A DNA stretch of 64,000 nucleotides from Agapetus fuscipes (lineage: Eukaryota; Arthropoda; Insecta; Trichoptera; Glossosomatidae), in contig OX637334.1 of the NCBI GenBank assembly GCA_951799405.1, positions 4,650,001-4,714,000 on the forward strand, written 5' to 3'. The position numbers and the translations under genes are program-made. Numbering within the stretch: position 1 is the first letter of the stretch; every line of letters starts with the position of its first letter. Below are positions 24,201 to 31,615 of this stretch, in pieces. Below the pieces are notes generated by a model. The model ran no database searches, was not told the DNA's origin, and was given only the letters and a program-made list of their open reading frames with translations.

Positions 24201-24807
24201 GAATTGTCACAATTTTATCTCCCTCAATGTGACAGTTCGAAGGTGTTACTTACAGTACTTCCATATTACATCATCAATAACATCAAATTCGCCAATCGCT
24301 TTGGTACACCTCCAGCTACCACAAACTAATGCAAGACATATCGTCCAGAATTCCTAGACTATTTGACAGGCGTATCCATTCAACCTCACTTTTAGGATTG
24401 TAACGGGATCCGATTGAAAGGCGAAAGAAATTCATTCAAAATTGCAGTACACTCTACACTGCCGTACCTCTAATGTTAATTTATTTTATTTCTTTATTTT
24501 TTACAGTCTTATGTGTTTTAATATTTATATGGCAATCATCACAATCCTCTGTATTTTAAAATTACTTTCCATATTTTCAGAGCGCTTCAACGAGACAATC
24601 TTTGACGCGTTACCGACCTACCTGCTCAACATCTGCGAGGTCTGCGGCTCCTCTCAATGCCCGTACTGCTCCATCTACAATGCGGCCACCAGCAGCCCCG
24701 CATTCAGCGTCATGACCCTCATCCTAGTGGCAGCAATCTCCTCCTATCTCAGCGGCTTTAGGACACACCTCCTGCTGAGGCCACTGTTCAGAGATGTCAT
24801 CATCTAG
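231..24807 (+). CDS. Mcr: Macroglobulin complement-related protein (Mcr), 28 exons, 5' end outside window
   Basis: Exons by GT-AG sites and continuous frame: 231-411, 725-893, 4475-4587, 5223-5363, 6065-6299, 7141-7352, 7828-7920, 8421-8645, 9213-9399, 9717-9892, 10815-10925, 11359-11499, 12233-12382, 12937-13076, 13694-13857, 14488-14711, 15197-15373, 15875-16057, 16588-16824, 17462-17749, 18927-19127, 19843-20029, 20697-20926, 21695-21856, 22453-22646, 23188-23362, 23888-23993, 24581-24807. All phases join without a stop, giving about 1675 residues. The first exon (TYFIVASRMVRPGQVYKVSI) is the start of the first macroglobulin domain, so only the signal-peptide region is missing. Exon 15 encodes a six-cysteine LDLa module (CDGVYDCEDGTDEAGC), a hallmark of Mcr. 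The thioester position reads DSAEQ instead of GCGEQ. The C-terminus has a cysteine cluster (CEVCGSSQCPYC) and a hydrophobic segment (FSVMTLILVAAISSYLSGF) fitting a membrane anchor. In Drosophila, Mcr acts at septate junctions and in immune uptake; that role is from family knowledge. Introns hold many transposons. Confidence 0.93.
1130..4446 (+). mobile_element. RTE/BovB-like non-LTR retrotransposon inserted in Mcr intron 2
   Basis: The element lies between Mcr exons 2 and 3, in the same orientation as the gene. Its 3' end is an AAGAAGAAGAAGAA tail, the short microsatellite type typical of RTE elements, ending about 28 bp before the exon 3 splice acceptor. The 5' boundary is not defined by a visible target duplication; about 1130-1499 is a plausible 5' UTR. 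Shorter, decayed copies of its 3' end lie at 7505-7745 (- strand) and 39150-39285 (+ strand). Confidence 0.85.
1500..4421 (+). CDS. RTE-clade LINE polyprotein (AP endonuclease + reverse transcriptase), intact
   Basis: A 973-codon ORF without interruption. The N-terminal part is an AP-like endonuclease (TWNARSLY near the start, MGDFN at 169-173, RNQIDYMLI, GSDH at 266-269). The central part is a reverse transcriptase with FIDYEKAFDRVRHDKL, RRGVRQGCVLSPTLFNLY and the catalytic YADD at 721-724. The C-terminal LINE tail contains YFGHIMRNEKYRLL and an Arg-rich stretch. Domain order and wording match the BovB/RTE clade; such proteins are often mislabelled craniofacial development protein 2 in arthropod gene sets. 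Catalytic residues are present, so the copy could be autonomous or recently active. The chosen ATG is the first in frame; a start nearer the endonuclease motif cannot be excluded. Confidence 0.93.
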   Translation: MALFKTKYSGGKNPPIGSPGGKVLSKTKSKHFGTWNARSLYGAGRLECAMKEMHRLEIDLLGISEMRWKGSGRESTSEYEIYFSGNNEPDHRRGVGFIVSKIMNSTVLNFVAQSDRVAMLQMKGHGVNTNVIQVYAPTADKNEEEIEAFYEDVTGVLKLTKREEVTIVMGDFNSKVGAGVPNDVMGAWGLGERNERGERMIRFCQEEGFMIMNTFYQLPARRLYTWKSPRDQDEHIVRNQIDYMLINKRFKNAITSVKTYPGADIGSDHSLLMGKILLKLKKVPKKVKKIATDPRLLKEQNIKEKVRNELENGIQNLSEVSEVEQLWNGLKDTMCKTSEKYLKTAKRAHKEWITDDILSLMEERRKWLPRDRQKYREVHKEIQKKIREAKQKLEEERCTEMEDLDNRHDSFNLHKRIKESIKQGRGRPLTQLMHDNGNLAVTIDEKKVLWETYVEELYMDTRNERHGVEIAMDGSQILQDEVEYAIKHIKNGKSPGPDNIHGEILKLMEGNALKKITLLFNKVYESGNLPEDWLKSYFITIPKNINAKKCEEHRTISLMSHVMKSFLKIILKRIYQQCDQQLSAEQFGFRNGFGTRDALFGLQVLVQRCLDMNKDVYVCFIDYEKAFDRVRHDKLISILKDIGIDDKNTRIIANIYWQQTASVLVESSETRQIPIRRGVRQGCVLSPTLFNLYSERIMAQALHEAREGIVVNGQLVNNLRYADDTVLLADTQADLQTLLTRINVASKEAGININFKKTKVMVISRNTNASVHVELDGESIERCTSYRYLGCVVNEKWDMCQEVRSRLEQARNVFAKMSKLLLCRNLSLELRKRIVRCYVFPIALYGMEGWTLTQALERRIEAFEMCLYRKMLRISWRDRVTNEEVLQRMRTTKELLPTIKQRKLMYFGHIMRNEKYRLLHLIIQGKIEGRRSQGRRRTSWLKNLRQWFGGSTKSLFRAAASRVKVAMMIADLR
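5370..5620 (+). repeat. 5'-truncated LINE tail fragment
   Basis: This matches, in the opposite orientation, the fragment at 21860-22180. Both carry a decayed LINE C-terminus (GWTCTKDAQLTAPQTHHE in the second copy) and end in a GAAGA-rich tail. It begins only a few bases after the splice donor of Mcr exon 4 at 5364. Confidence 0.6.
6325..7065. repeat. Composite foldback element with long inverted arms
   Basis: The left arm (6328-6561) and right arm (6818-7060) are inverted copies of one repeat family (here called C) whose outer end contains GGCTGACCACCCAT. Nested between them is a perfect 33-bp inverted repeat, 6562-6594 and 6785-6817 (GAGTCCCTTAAAAGC inward). The two arms are diverged from each other, but their order is fully mirrored. 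Confidence 0.8.
7505..7745 (-). repeat. 5'-truncated RTE LINE copy
   Basis: The reverse complement matches the last ~230 bp of the intact RTE element at 4190-4440, including the segment coding for the Arg-rich C-terminus (GAAGATCGGCGATCATCATG at the inner end). It is damaged by indels and lies in a Mcr intron. Confidence 0.8.
8835..9105. repeat. Foldback element, family D
   Basis: The left arm carries AGTTTTCCGGGATC and CGATGGGCTTCTTCAGCG. The right arm carries the inverted counterparts and ends with CATCATCAGCCGGCCGTG. It is the same family as the perfect hairpin at 37804-38076, but its arms are diverged. A neighbouring repeat at 8705-8765 has a GACATAGCCAACGTTTCAGG motif shared with 34505-34545. 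Confidence 0.7.
9480..9660 (-). repeat. Degenerate SINE-like sequence (family B)
   Basis: It contains the phrases found in family B SINEs on the - strand, such as GGGAAATTATTTCTGACACC and a GGCATGGAATGCAAACAAAT block, but is broken up. Low information content. Confidence 0.35.
10130..10690 (+). repeat. tRNA-derived SINE family A, split by a MITE
   Basis: The head has a pol III A-box-like TAGTCTAGTGG and a weak B box. The tail ends in CGCCAAATGAATCATCCTAAT as in the other copies. The element is interrupted at 10241-10514 by a MITE, and joining the two halves restores the family A order. It lies in a Mcr intron. Confidence 0.75.
10241..10514. mobile_element. MITE with GGGCCGTCCATAAATTACGT ends
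   Basis: The terminal inverted repeats read GGGCCGTCCATAAATTACG on the left and CGTAATATATGGACAGCCC on the right. A CTTT duplication flanks it (10237-10240 and 10515-10518). The interior has poly-C runs and a copy of CTTGCTGTAATAATGGATGA. A second full copy is at 35068-35345 and a truncated inverted one at 39952-40053. Confidence 0.85.
11630..11880 (+). repeat. Repeat family C, single arm
   Basis: It starts with GACTTATAGGTTGTTATGCG, continues through GGCTGACCACCCATG and ends in tandem TTAGA units. It is nearly identical in layout to 62776-63035, and lies in a Mcr intron. Confidence 0.75.
11890..12085 (+). repeat. CR1/L2-type LINE C-terminal tail fragment
   Basis: The conceptual translation contains RDRAFSSAGPSCWKRLPLLL and SFRRSLNTHFF, the typical end of CR1/L2-like reverse transcriptases (RAFS.AAP..WN.LP...LKTHLF). 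The upstream part is frameshifted. It abuts the preceding family C repeat. Confidence 0.7.
13385..13615 (-). repeat. tRNA-derived SINE family B
   Basis: Read on the - strand, it starts with a tRNA-like head (CAATAGCTCAGTTGGTAGAG) and ends in a tail with a GGGAGTTGGGAAACCCCCAC block followed by TTCAACTGAAG. The same family is at 43555-43762 (-) and 19347-19548 (+). It lies in a Mcr intron. Confidence 0.7.
13973..14303 (+). repeat. tRNA-derived SINE family A, full length
   Basis: The head has a good A box (TAGTCCAGTGG) and B box (GGGTTCGAATCC). The body contains ATATGCTCTTCGCTGGGTTG and CATCCAGCCTTACAGCAACT, and an A-rich tail follows. This is one of the best-preserved copies in the window. 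Confidence 0.85.
15440..15625 (+). repeat. LINE C-terminal tail fragment
   Basis: The translation reads FAVAAPNVLNRLPPVGGEIA, then a short basic tail, resembling the CR1/L2 or Jockey reverse transcriptase C-terminus. It lies in the intron after Mcr exon 17. Confidence 0.5.
16215..16330 (+). repeat. Degenerate SINE family A fragment
   Basis: It retains CAAATATGCTCTTCACTGGG from the family A body and a degraded head. A second head-like piece (TAGTCTAATGGTTAACACT) follows at 16357-16375. Confidence 0.5.
17824..17950 (+). repeat. Repeat family C, internally deleted
   Basis: Only the outer end (GAGGCTCACCATTCATCCTG) and the inner end (TCTTTGCAACTTAGATTATA) remain, joined by a large deletion. Confidence 0.55.
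17955..18115 (+). repeat. tRNA-derived SINE family B
   Basis: The head TCTATAGCTCAGTTGAAAGA is tRNA-like with a TTCGATCCCC B box. The body has AATCAAAATACTGGCAAGGC and ends at GAAAATGAGAACC, where a LINE tail begins. Confidence 0.7.
18115..18335 (+). repeat. LINE 3' tail ending in GATGATGATG
   Basis: In a broken frame it encodes a typical LINE C-terminus (NWR, a gap, then ERWRQLLEEAKTHTEL). It ends in a short GAT microsatellite, the usual 3' end of RTE-like elements. Confidence 0.6.
18340..18640 (+). repeat. Jockey-like LINE C-terminal fragment
   Basis: The reading frame gives RRQLSLARFILKLLRSEVDC, then LYVPDSFIRARSHRLF. This matches the RR..D..F.YKLLN..ID......VP....R...LF pattern at the end of Jockey-type ORF2. 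It joins frame with the preceding tail by chance, making a 174-codon ORF that is not a gene. Confidence 0.55.
19168..19346 (+). repeat. SINE family A, 3'-truncated
   Basis: The head GGTATAGTGGTAACGCTTTG and the B box region GGGTTCAAATTTC are visible. It stops at CAGCTTTACAGCAA, where a family B SINE starts, so B inserted into A or both were truncated at the junction. It lies just after Mcr exon 21. Confidence 0.7.
19347..19548 (+). repeat. SINE family B
   Basis: It starts GCTCAGTTGGTAGAATGCTT. The body has AAATACCGGCAGGTTTTCTC and ends with GGGAAACGCCCACTTCAAGT. Nested directly against a family A SINE. Confidence 0.7.
20095..20215 (+). repeat. Foldback family D, single arm
   Basis: It contains TTTTCCGGGATCTGTTG and GGTGGGCTTCTTCAGC, matching the left arm of the hairpin at 37804. 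The partner arm is absent. Confidence 0.6.
20335..20560 (-). repeat. LINE tail fragment
   Basis: The same family as 21860-22180 on the - strand (CCTCACCTCATCCTTCCATT, then a GGTTGGAAAAG block in reverse). No intact frame. Confidence 0.45.
21029..21350 (+). repeat. tRNA-derived SINE family A
   Basis: It carries the B box GGGTTCGAATCC and the body CATTCAGCCTTACAGCAACT, and extends to the same GAGTTTCTGAAATC block as 14250. The A box has lost bases. It lies in a Mcr intron. Confidence 0.75.
21860..22180 (-). repeat. LINE tail fragment
   Basis: On the - strand one open frame reads GEIEMGWTCTKDAQLTAPQT and ends in an acidic EEDEDNF encoded by the GAAGATGAA tail. It begins right after the Mcr exon 25 donor. 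The inverted relative is at 5370-5620. Confidence 0.55.
22645..22770 (-). repeat. Short repeat shared with 60240-60330
   Basis: Both places share CTCCTGTCCCCTGCAGCC-like sequence followed by TGGAGAAGCTGTGTGG. It is probably another piece of the LINE tail at 20335. Weak support. Confidence 0.35.
23755..23850 (-). repeat. Foldback family D, right arm only
   Basis: It contains AGAAGCTCATCG, AGAAGCTCCAAGTCCAGC and CAACAGATCCCGGAAA, matching the right arm of the 37942-38076 hairpin. Confidence 0.6.
24005..24150 (+). repeat. Degenerate SINE family A
   Basis: The head CATAATCTAGTGGCTAACGC joins directly to the far 3' end (CAACCAATAAATCATTCTAA), so the middle is deleted. It lies in the last Mcr intron. 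Confidence 0.6.
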
Positions 24808-24851
24808 AACACGGCATGACAGGATCTATGATGTAAAATATTTTTTGACAG

Positions 24852-24857
24852 AATAAA
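24852..24857 (+). promoter_or_regulatory. Mcr polyadenylation signal AATAAA
   Basis: This is the first AATAAA after the Mcr stop codon at 24805-24807, 45 bp downstream of it. Confidence 0.65.
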
Positions 24858-24869
24858 TTAATTTTCTAA

Positions 24870-27115
24870 GTTTTTAGGTTAGAATTGTGATTGTCAGGCA
24901 TTGTTTGAAGTAATATAGTAGATGGATGTATCTTTTTTAACTTTATTTTAATGCAATGTTATCAAAGATCAATGGTTTTTACCTTCTTTTTTGGTACTCA
25001 GACTTTCAATCAGGTTTAATAGAAAAAATAAGTAGAGAAGTCAGAAGATCAAGCCTGTCCAACATACGGCCGGCGACGATATCAATAGCAATAAGTTCAA
25101 TAATTTAAAAAATTATCCATCATTAGGTACTTAGTTCAATCCTCTATCTAAGCCAGCGGTTTTCAGACTGGGGGGGCGCCCTTTTTTGGCAATTTTTAAA
25201 AATTGTGTAACTACCCCCAAATGAACTTCCAAAATTGCGTGAACACAAAGTGAAAGTTGAAGCTTTACGAGTATATATCCGTCTATTATATTACTCAAAA
25301 AAAAAAGATTGATTTGTATTTTTGCTATTGCAATGTGCCATTGTGACATCAAACTTGTCTCTTCCAAAGTTGACTGATTGTATGTGTCTAAATAAAAAGG
25401 TTTGTAAAGCAGAGAGATTAGAATAGCATAGAGTATATCTCAGGGGTGAGCATCCCATAGAGGCACACAGCGGCAAAACCTCAAGAAAGGCAAATAGTTA
25501 TTCCGTATTTAATTATGAAAAAAAATCCTGCAGTATATGAATTTTTAATAACATGATTTTAAGCATCAGAATACCTTTTAATGCAAAGCATGAATATGAT
25601 TATGTACTAGCACAAGGCAAATGCAATGCTATTTTGTGTATTTAATTTAAAAAGGGTTTTTACAAACCTTGGTATAGAAAAGAACAGATTTCTCGTAGGC
25701 ACGTTCTGAACGGTGTAGGATACGACTGCGACCAATCATTGAAATCCCCGTTCTTCTCTGTACCACAGTCAGTAAAATTATTTTTTATTCCTTACAAAAT
25801 TTTTAACTATTGCACACGGTAATTGTGATTGAAAATCATTAATATTTTTTAACACAGACGCTTTAGCCTCCACACGATCATTTACGTGTTCGCTTGGCGA
25901 ATGAATCAGCCACTTCTGATTGACATGCATTTGTTTGACAACTACATATCTCAACCATGATTTTTTTACATATTTACTCTATGTTATTCTTTTCCTCCAT
26001 ATGTGTAAGTATTAAAAATAAGAACAGGTAGGTAATGAATTTTCTCATTTATTTTGTCAAAAGATTTTTTTGTGTTTTTTGGGTTAGTGTAACTCGGTAT
26101 TCACCCTCACAAAAAAAACACTTCCCTTAGACCTCATTAGCGCTAAGCTTAGTTTTTATTGATATACAATACGTATCAATAAAAAGCAATCTAAGCGTTA
26201 GTGAAGCCTGTGGAAGTGGTTGTAGGATTGATGAATACGGGGATAAAATATCTAATGTGTGTTTGAGGAAGATAACTCAAAATTTGTTATTTTTACAATG
26301 TCAAAAATTGTTTAACTCTGAACTTTATTTATAGGGAAATTTCAATTGATATTTTATTTTCATGACACAAAACATTTTTTTATGTATACAACTAAAAATA
26401 ATATATTTTATTTAGCTAGTTTTTGGAAATTATCTGTATTTTTAATTCAATATGGATTCTGTTATATTAAAAATATCTTGAAGCGTCAAATTAATACAAA
26501 ATTTAGAAAAGATATATGTTCTTCATTTGAATCCATATTTAATCTTGAAGCTTGCAAGCTTTCTTTTGCAAATTTCATTTGTATCCATGCTAAGCCATCA
26601 TTATTATTATTGTCATAAAAATTGTTTTTAGTGTCCCTACTATCGGATTCGGCAAATTTTGATGCTTTCGAGGCATCCAATACTTTGATATAAATTCAAA
26701 TGATCAACTTTCATTATTGTTTTTAAGTATGTGCTAGTTTGACGCTCTAATACTGTCCGATAGACATAACAAATTTTATCACTTCTGAATGTATACATGA
26801 TTTATTTATAGTATTATTTTTAAGAGGTTATGAAATTCAACCTATAATAATCTGGGAACCGTCCATTTTTCTGGTCAGAATTGTAATTTTTACAAATGTA
26901 TTCTTCTTTTATTTTTCTAGTAGATAAGTTGTGCACTTTAACGACTCGTTTGCAGGACCAACACACCATAGAAGCAAAATTAAATGACAAAATAATCCAA
27001 GATACAATAAACAAAGCTGAAATCCAATTTTTAAGTTTGTTTTTTGATAGAAAACACCAGATTTTCAAATTTTTTTTTTTTGCCTCTATGGAGTGATTGC
27101 GCCTGCTCATTAAGG
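24870..27115. other. AT-rich intergenic stretch between Mcr and the piggyBac element
   Basis: No gene recognised. At 25152 there is CAGCGGTTTTCAGACTGGGG, which resembles a hAT terminal repeat, but no partner end was found. Unrecognised short frames at 26346-27110 (both strands) match nothing I know. No RNA gene was seen. Confidence 0.5.
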
Positions 27116-30100
27116 TTAACCCATCGGCATATCAGCCGCCAAGATATGGCGTCTGATAATATTTTACGCTAAAATACCGGCCGCCAAACGCTGGCGGTTT
27201 TAGTCACGCCCACGCCTGTGTGTAGTTCATATTATACAGTTACTTTTTTTCTCTGTGACATCTACATGTCAATAGAGAAAACTTTTGTAAAGTATTGGTT
27301 GAAGATTATTTCATATTAGTTTTAAACCTATTCACGGAATTAGACAATAGATGTCACTATGAGGAAAAAATTAGCCCTTTGATTTTAAAACTTATTTACG
27401 GAATTCGACGATAGATATCACTATGAGAACCAACTAAAATCAGTTGAAATTCAAATTTTTACTTCGCAGTCGTAATGTTTTATGGAGTTTTTTTTTGAGT
27501 TTTATCGACAATTTATCACATATCTGATCTAGACACTCGAGTGATAACGTGCGTAATAGTTATAAGTACCGTATTAATTGGTAAAACGGCAATAGTTGTA
27601 GTTTTTTGAGACAGTTTATTATTGTAATATCTTTCTCTTGTTTGGACTCTTGTTATATTGCATACTTTTTGCTGACTAACACCGTTTATTGCTATTTTAT
27701 ATATCGTACATGGACTTTTATGGCCATCAATAAAACAAAACAAAAAATAAAAATAAATAAAATAATAATATGTCAGTTGAATTTGAACACTTTTGGCGCT
27801 TCAAAAGTACGTGTCGCGCGTCAGCGTTCTGATTGGTTCAACTAACTTTTACCACAAAAATCAAACTGTTTAGTGCGCGTCACCCTTTTCTGCATAGATT
27901 ATTTCTTAGGAAGGTATCTCGTTTTTTCAGGTACAAAATAAAAAACATTATTTTATTATAAGGAACATAATATATTTGTGTATGTGAAATTATCAAGACT
28001 TTTTTTATATCTACTGGTGACTGTTTTTTTTACAGTGATTTATATATAAATAGAAGTAATTAGTATTTTTAATCCATCAAAATGAGCAGGAGGTTACAAA
28101 ATAATACGGAGGATGAAATTCTTTCTAAATTGCTTTTATCGGACAGTGATACTGAGGGTGATTCTGAAGATAGCATTGATCCTGGTTGCGAGACTGAAGA
28201 GTCTGAATCATCTGAGAGTGATGATTCCCAAACCGAATCTGAAGCTCGACCCTCAAAAAAGCAAAAAGTAGATCTGGAATCGTGGAAATGGAATCCTACT
28301 TGCCCGCCTACTGACGTTCCTACCAAAATTCAATCATCGTGCCAAGCCAAAATTCATCAATCCATTACCAGAAATTTGCCAGAAGAAATAAGATGTATTG
28401 ATATATTTGATAAAATTTTGGAGAAGGATTTTTGGGATTTCTTGACCACGCAGACAAATAAATACGCCGGAGAAAAGGATGCGGCAAGCACCGAATGGTT
28501 CGACACCACTAGTGATGAACTAGAAGCCTATATCGCCCTGTGCGTCTTACAATCGCAAGTAAAAAAGGATACCCTGCAATCTTATTGGTCAACAAGAAAG
28601 AGCATAGAGACACCTTTTTTCGCATCAGTAATGCCTTTCAAACGATATACCCAGATATGTAAGTATCTACATCTGGTTGATAATGCTACGGCGGATACCG
28701 GGGATCGTTTACATAAAGTAAAATATGTAATCGACTATGTCAATGAAAAATTTCCCTATTTATATGTTCCCGAACAAGATATTGCCATCGATGAAAGTCT
28801 TATGAAATTTCGTGGTGCACTTTCATTTATTCAATATAATCCCTCAAAAAGGGCTCGTTTTGGTTTAAAATACTACAAAATGTGTGAATCTGCCAGTGGG
28901 TACTGTGTTCAGTTTCGTATTTACGCCGGGAAAAAAGTTGGAGATGCTCAATTGCCATCTTCAGATGCTATTGTTATGGAGCTGATGACACCTTATCTCT
29001 CCAAAGGATACACACTATTTCTTGATAATTGGTATTCCTCGCCACTGCTTTACAAACGTTTACAAGAAGGAGGTACAAATGTTTTAGGAACAGTGCGAAC
29101 GAACAGAAAACAAATGCCGCCCCATTTCAAAACATTAAAACTAAAAAAAGGTGAAGTTGAAGCCCAATTTAGTCACAAAATGATGGCATTGAAATGGCAA
29201 GATAAAAAACCAGTTTGCATTTTATCCACTATGCATGATTCTGCTGAAATGACTTCAACGCGAAAACGAAGATCAACAGCTACAGTGATGAAACCGTTAC
29301 CTGTTGTTGAATACAACAAAGGTATGGGGGGAGTAGATAAAATGGATCAACAACTGGCTTCGTTTCCATTGATGCGACGATACTTGAAAGGATATAAAAA
29401 AATATTTTTTTATATCCTTGATATGTGTATTTTCAATTCATACTGCTTATACAAAAAAATCACCAAAAATAAATTGAAGTATTGTCAATTTCGGCTGATA
29501 GTGGCAGAGCAACTTATAGAAAGAGTACAATTACCAGCTTATACCAGGATAGGGCGTCCTACGGCTGACAGTCAAATGAGACTTCAGGCAGCCCATTGGG
29601 CACACTTTGCTCGACCTATACCTGTGACTGCACAAGGGAATGCCATTGCCAAACGCCAATGCAGAGTATGTTCCGCAAAAAAGAAAAAGAGCACTAGCAG
29701 ATGGGAGTGTGAACGTTGTGGAGTAGCCTTGCATATGCCAGAGTGTTTTAAAATTTATCATACGCAAAAGAACCTAAGTTTATAAGTAAAGTTTCATTAG
29801 CATTATTTTTTTTGTATTGTTGTGAATTAAAATGTACTTTATATATCGCCGCGATATATAGATATGTACTCGAACAGTTGTATTGTGAACAAAAACTTAT
29901 AAATTTAATCTGTGTCAAGAACCAATCTACTCACCAATGTGTTTGTGTAACTAATACTTTGAAAATGACCAAGTTTTTAGAAAGATTTTCTTCTGGTAAG
30001 TGACAATACTGTTTTATTTTTTTTGCGTTAGTTGCGTGTATCACATTTTAATACCTCAGTTTAGCGCACCACAGTTTAACAAGCCATGACACACCCCACC

Positions 30101-30192
30101 GGGCGGGGCCACTTTTGTGATTTCGGGGATAAAATAAATTAGTATATTTCTGTACACACTTTCTTCAAAATAACGATATGCGGATGGGTTAA
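27116..30192 (+). mobile_element. Complete piggyBac transposon
   Basis: TTAA target copies lie at 27116-27119 and 30189-30192. The ends are CCCATCGGCATATC (27120-27133) and, inverted, CCCATCCGCATATC (30175-30188), 13 of 14 matching. It encloses an intact transposase ORF. The total is about 3.07 kb, lying in the Mcr/Rbf intergenic region. Confidence 0.95.
28082..29785 (+). CDS. piggyBac transposase, intact
   Basis: 567 residues, normal for the family. An acidic, Ser-rich N-terminus (about 1-70) precedes a lysine-rich KKQKVD. The DDD catalytic core is visible: D237 (AIDESLMKFRG), D315 (FLDNWYSS) and D419 (GMGGVDKMDQ). The 78 and 104 residue spacing is close to that of the classical piggyBac enzyme. 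The C-terminus carries a cysteine-rich zinc-binding domain (CRVCSAKKKK, CERCGVALHMPECF). No stop or frameshift. It performs cut-and-paste transposition at TTAA and lies inside matching inverted ends, so it is plausibly functional. Confidence 0.96.
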   Translation: MSRRLQNNTEDEILSKLLLSDSDTEGDSEDSIDPGCETEESESSESDDSQTESEARPSKKQKVDLESWKWNPTCPPTDVPTKIQSSCQAKIHQSITRNLPEEIRCIDIFDKILEKDFWDFLTTQTNKYAGEKDAASTEWFDTTSDELEAYIALCVLQSQVKKDTLQSYWSTRKSIETPFFASVMPFKRYTQICKYLHLVDNATADTGDRLHKVKYVIDYVNEKFPYLYVPEQDIAIDESLMKFRGALSFIQYNPSKRARFGLKYYKMCESASGYCVQFRIYAGKKVGDAQLPSSDAIVMELMTPYLSKGYTLFLDNWYSSPLLYKRLQEGGTNVLGTVRTNRKQMPPHFKTLKLKKGEVEAQFSHKMMALKWQDKKPVCILSTMHDSAEMTSTRKRRSTATVMKPLPVVEYNKGMGGVDKMDQQLASFPLMRRYLKGYKKIFFYILDMCIFNSYCLYKKITKNKLKYCQFRLIVAEQLIERVQLPAYTRIGRPTADSQMRLQAAHWAHFARPIPVTAQGNAIAKRQCRVCSAKKKKSTSRWECERCGVALHMPECFKIYHTQKNLSL

Positions 30193-30318
30193 ACCATCGA
30201 CCCTCTTAGATTCCAAAACTATGTACTTTATTTAAGTGTTACTGTAACTGTATTATTATTATACTTTGGTCACCGAATGAGAATGATATTATGTCGTAGG
30301 GCCGGATAATTGAACCAC

Positions 30319-30560
30319 TAAGCGTAAAATTAACACATTTTTTTAAATGTGTGTCTAATTTACGTTTGTTTTTAAATGGATGCGTTTTCTTTCGTTTAGA
30401 TTCATTTATCATACTGACAGAGTTATAAGACCAGATTATAAAAACTCTGAAGCGTAACATTAACACAAAAATAAATAAAAAACGTGTCAAATTTACGCTT
30501 GTTTCTTAAATTTATGAGTAAGCTTTCGTCTAGATACATTTATTATACCGGTAAATCGAG
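30319..30560. repeat. Diverged tandem duplication, ~130-bp unit
   Basis: Unit 1 starts AAGCGTAAAATTAACACA and unit 2 starts GAAGCGTAACATTAACACA; both run through a TTTCGT(C/T)TAGATxCATTTAT block. The AGCGTxAAATT motif recurs at 26479 and 31715. Confidence 0.55.
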
Positions 30561-31429
30561 TTAAGTTTACAAGTCAAGTATGGACTGGCCGTTAAGGTTG
30601 TTTTTTCCCGTAATAATTAGCGTAGAAAATAAATAGACACGTTTACGCAAATATGTATAAGATAGAATTAATGTTTTTAAATCTACATTTTCAACTACCA
30701 ATGACATCTCTCATCTCTTGAATGTACCATTCATAAAGTAAGCTGTACTTTTTAAGAATCTCATTTTATGTCTATACTTACCTTTAAAAAAAATACATAT
30801 GTAAAATCGGTATCTGTACAATGCTTAAATTAGTCAAATAGAATCAGAGGGGAAATTTAAGTTTGTTTCCAAAAATGAGATCAATGTATTTGAAAAACAA
30901 AATCATTTCCATGTCTTTGCCTTATGAAATTAATGTAATTTTTTTCGGCAATAATTCTCTATAGGTACCTAAAAATAAAATCTAAAATTTGAAATTTCAA
31001 AAATTAAGTATTACACATTTACCGATTATATTATTGTATTTTGACTTATTTTTATGGATTTAGCTTTTAGGAATTTTCAGTTTAATTGCTGACGATTACA
31101 TTTTGCCAATCAAAGATAAAATATATCTTACATTTTTAAAAATAAAAATAAAGATCTGCTTTCTCTACCCCTAGTGTAAAACATTGTGTAAATCCAGCAT
31201 CATTATAAATGTATGGACGATACAACAGCACTCTTAGTGGGTGATTTAGTTTTCATATATTTTTTTATTAACTTGGTGTTAAAGTTGTGAAGAATTTCAC
31301 ACAGAGTTTTATACTAGGGGTACTGATGTTAACTTAAAACTGAATTTAAAACCAAATTAAAGATTGACTTATTTCATCGGAGAGCTTCGTTTTTGTGTAC
31401 ACACTTAAAGGTTGCTCTACCAACTTGGT

Positions 31430-31615
31430 TGTCGCTAATTGGCGTCCACTCAAGTAAATCCCGGTTGCTGTAAGTCTGAGTGAACCTTTATGACAGGTCT
31501 TAAAGTAAGCACATGGATATTCACCCTAGAGAATTTTTCTCTACTGGGGATCGGAACCTTGTACCTTCTGATCAGAAGTCTGAAGCAGTTACTACTAGAC
31601 TTATGAGGTTAAAGA
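31430..31615 (-). repeat. tRNA-like SINE on - strand
   Basis: On the - strand it has TAAGTCTAGTAGTAACTGC as A-box region and GGTTCCGATCCC as B box, then a body unlike families A and B. Possibly a third SINE family. Confidence 0.45.

Noticed and set aside
24581..24807. Separate small cysteine-rich gene
   Set aside because: It is the last Mcr exon; phase and splice acceptor fit exactly.
25152..25500. hAT element
   Set aside because: Only one end-like motif (CAGCGGTTTTCAGACTGGGG) and no partner or target duplication found.
26486..27110. Short ORFs on both strands as a small gene
   Set aside because: No family, no splice pattern, AT-rich composition; kept as unannotated intergenic DNA.
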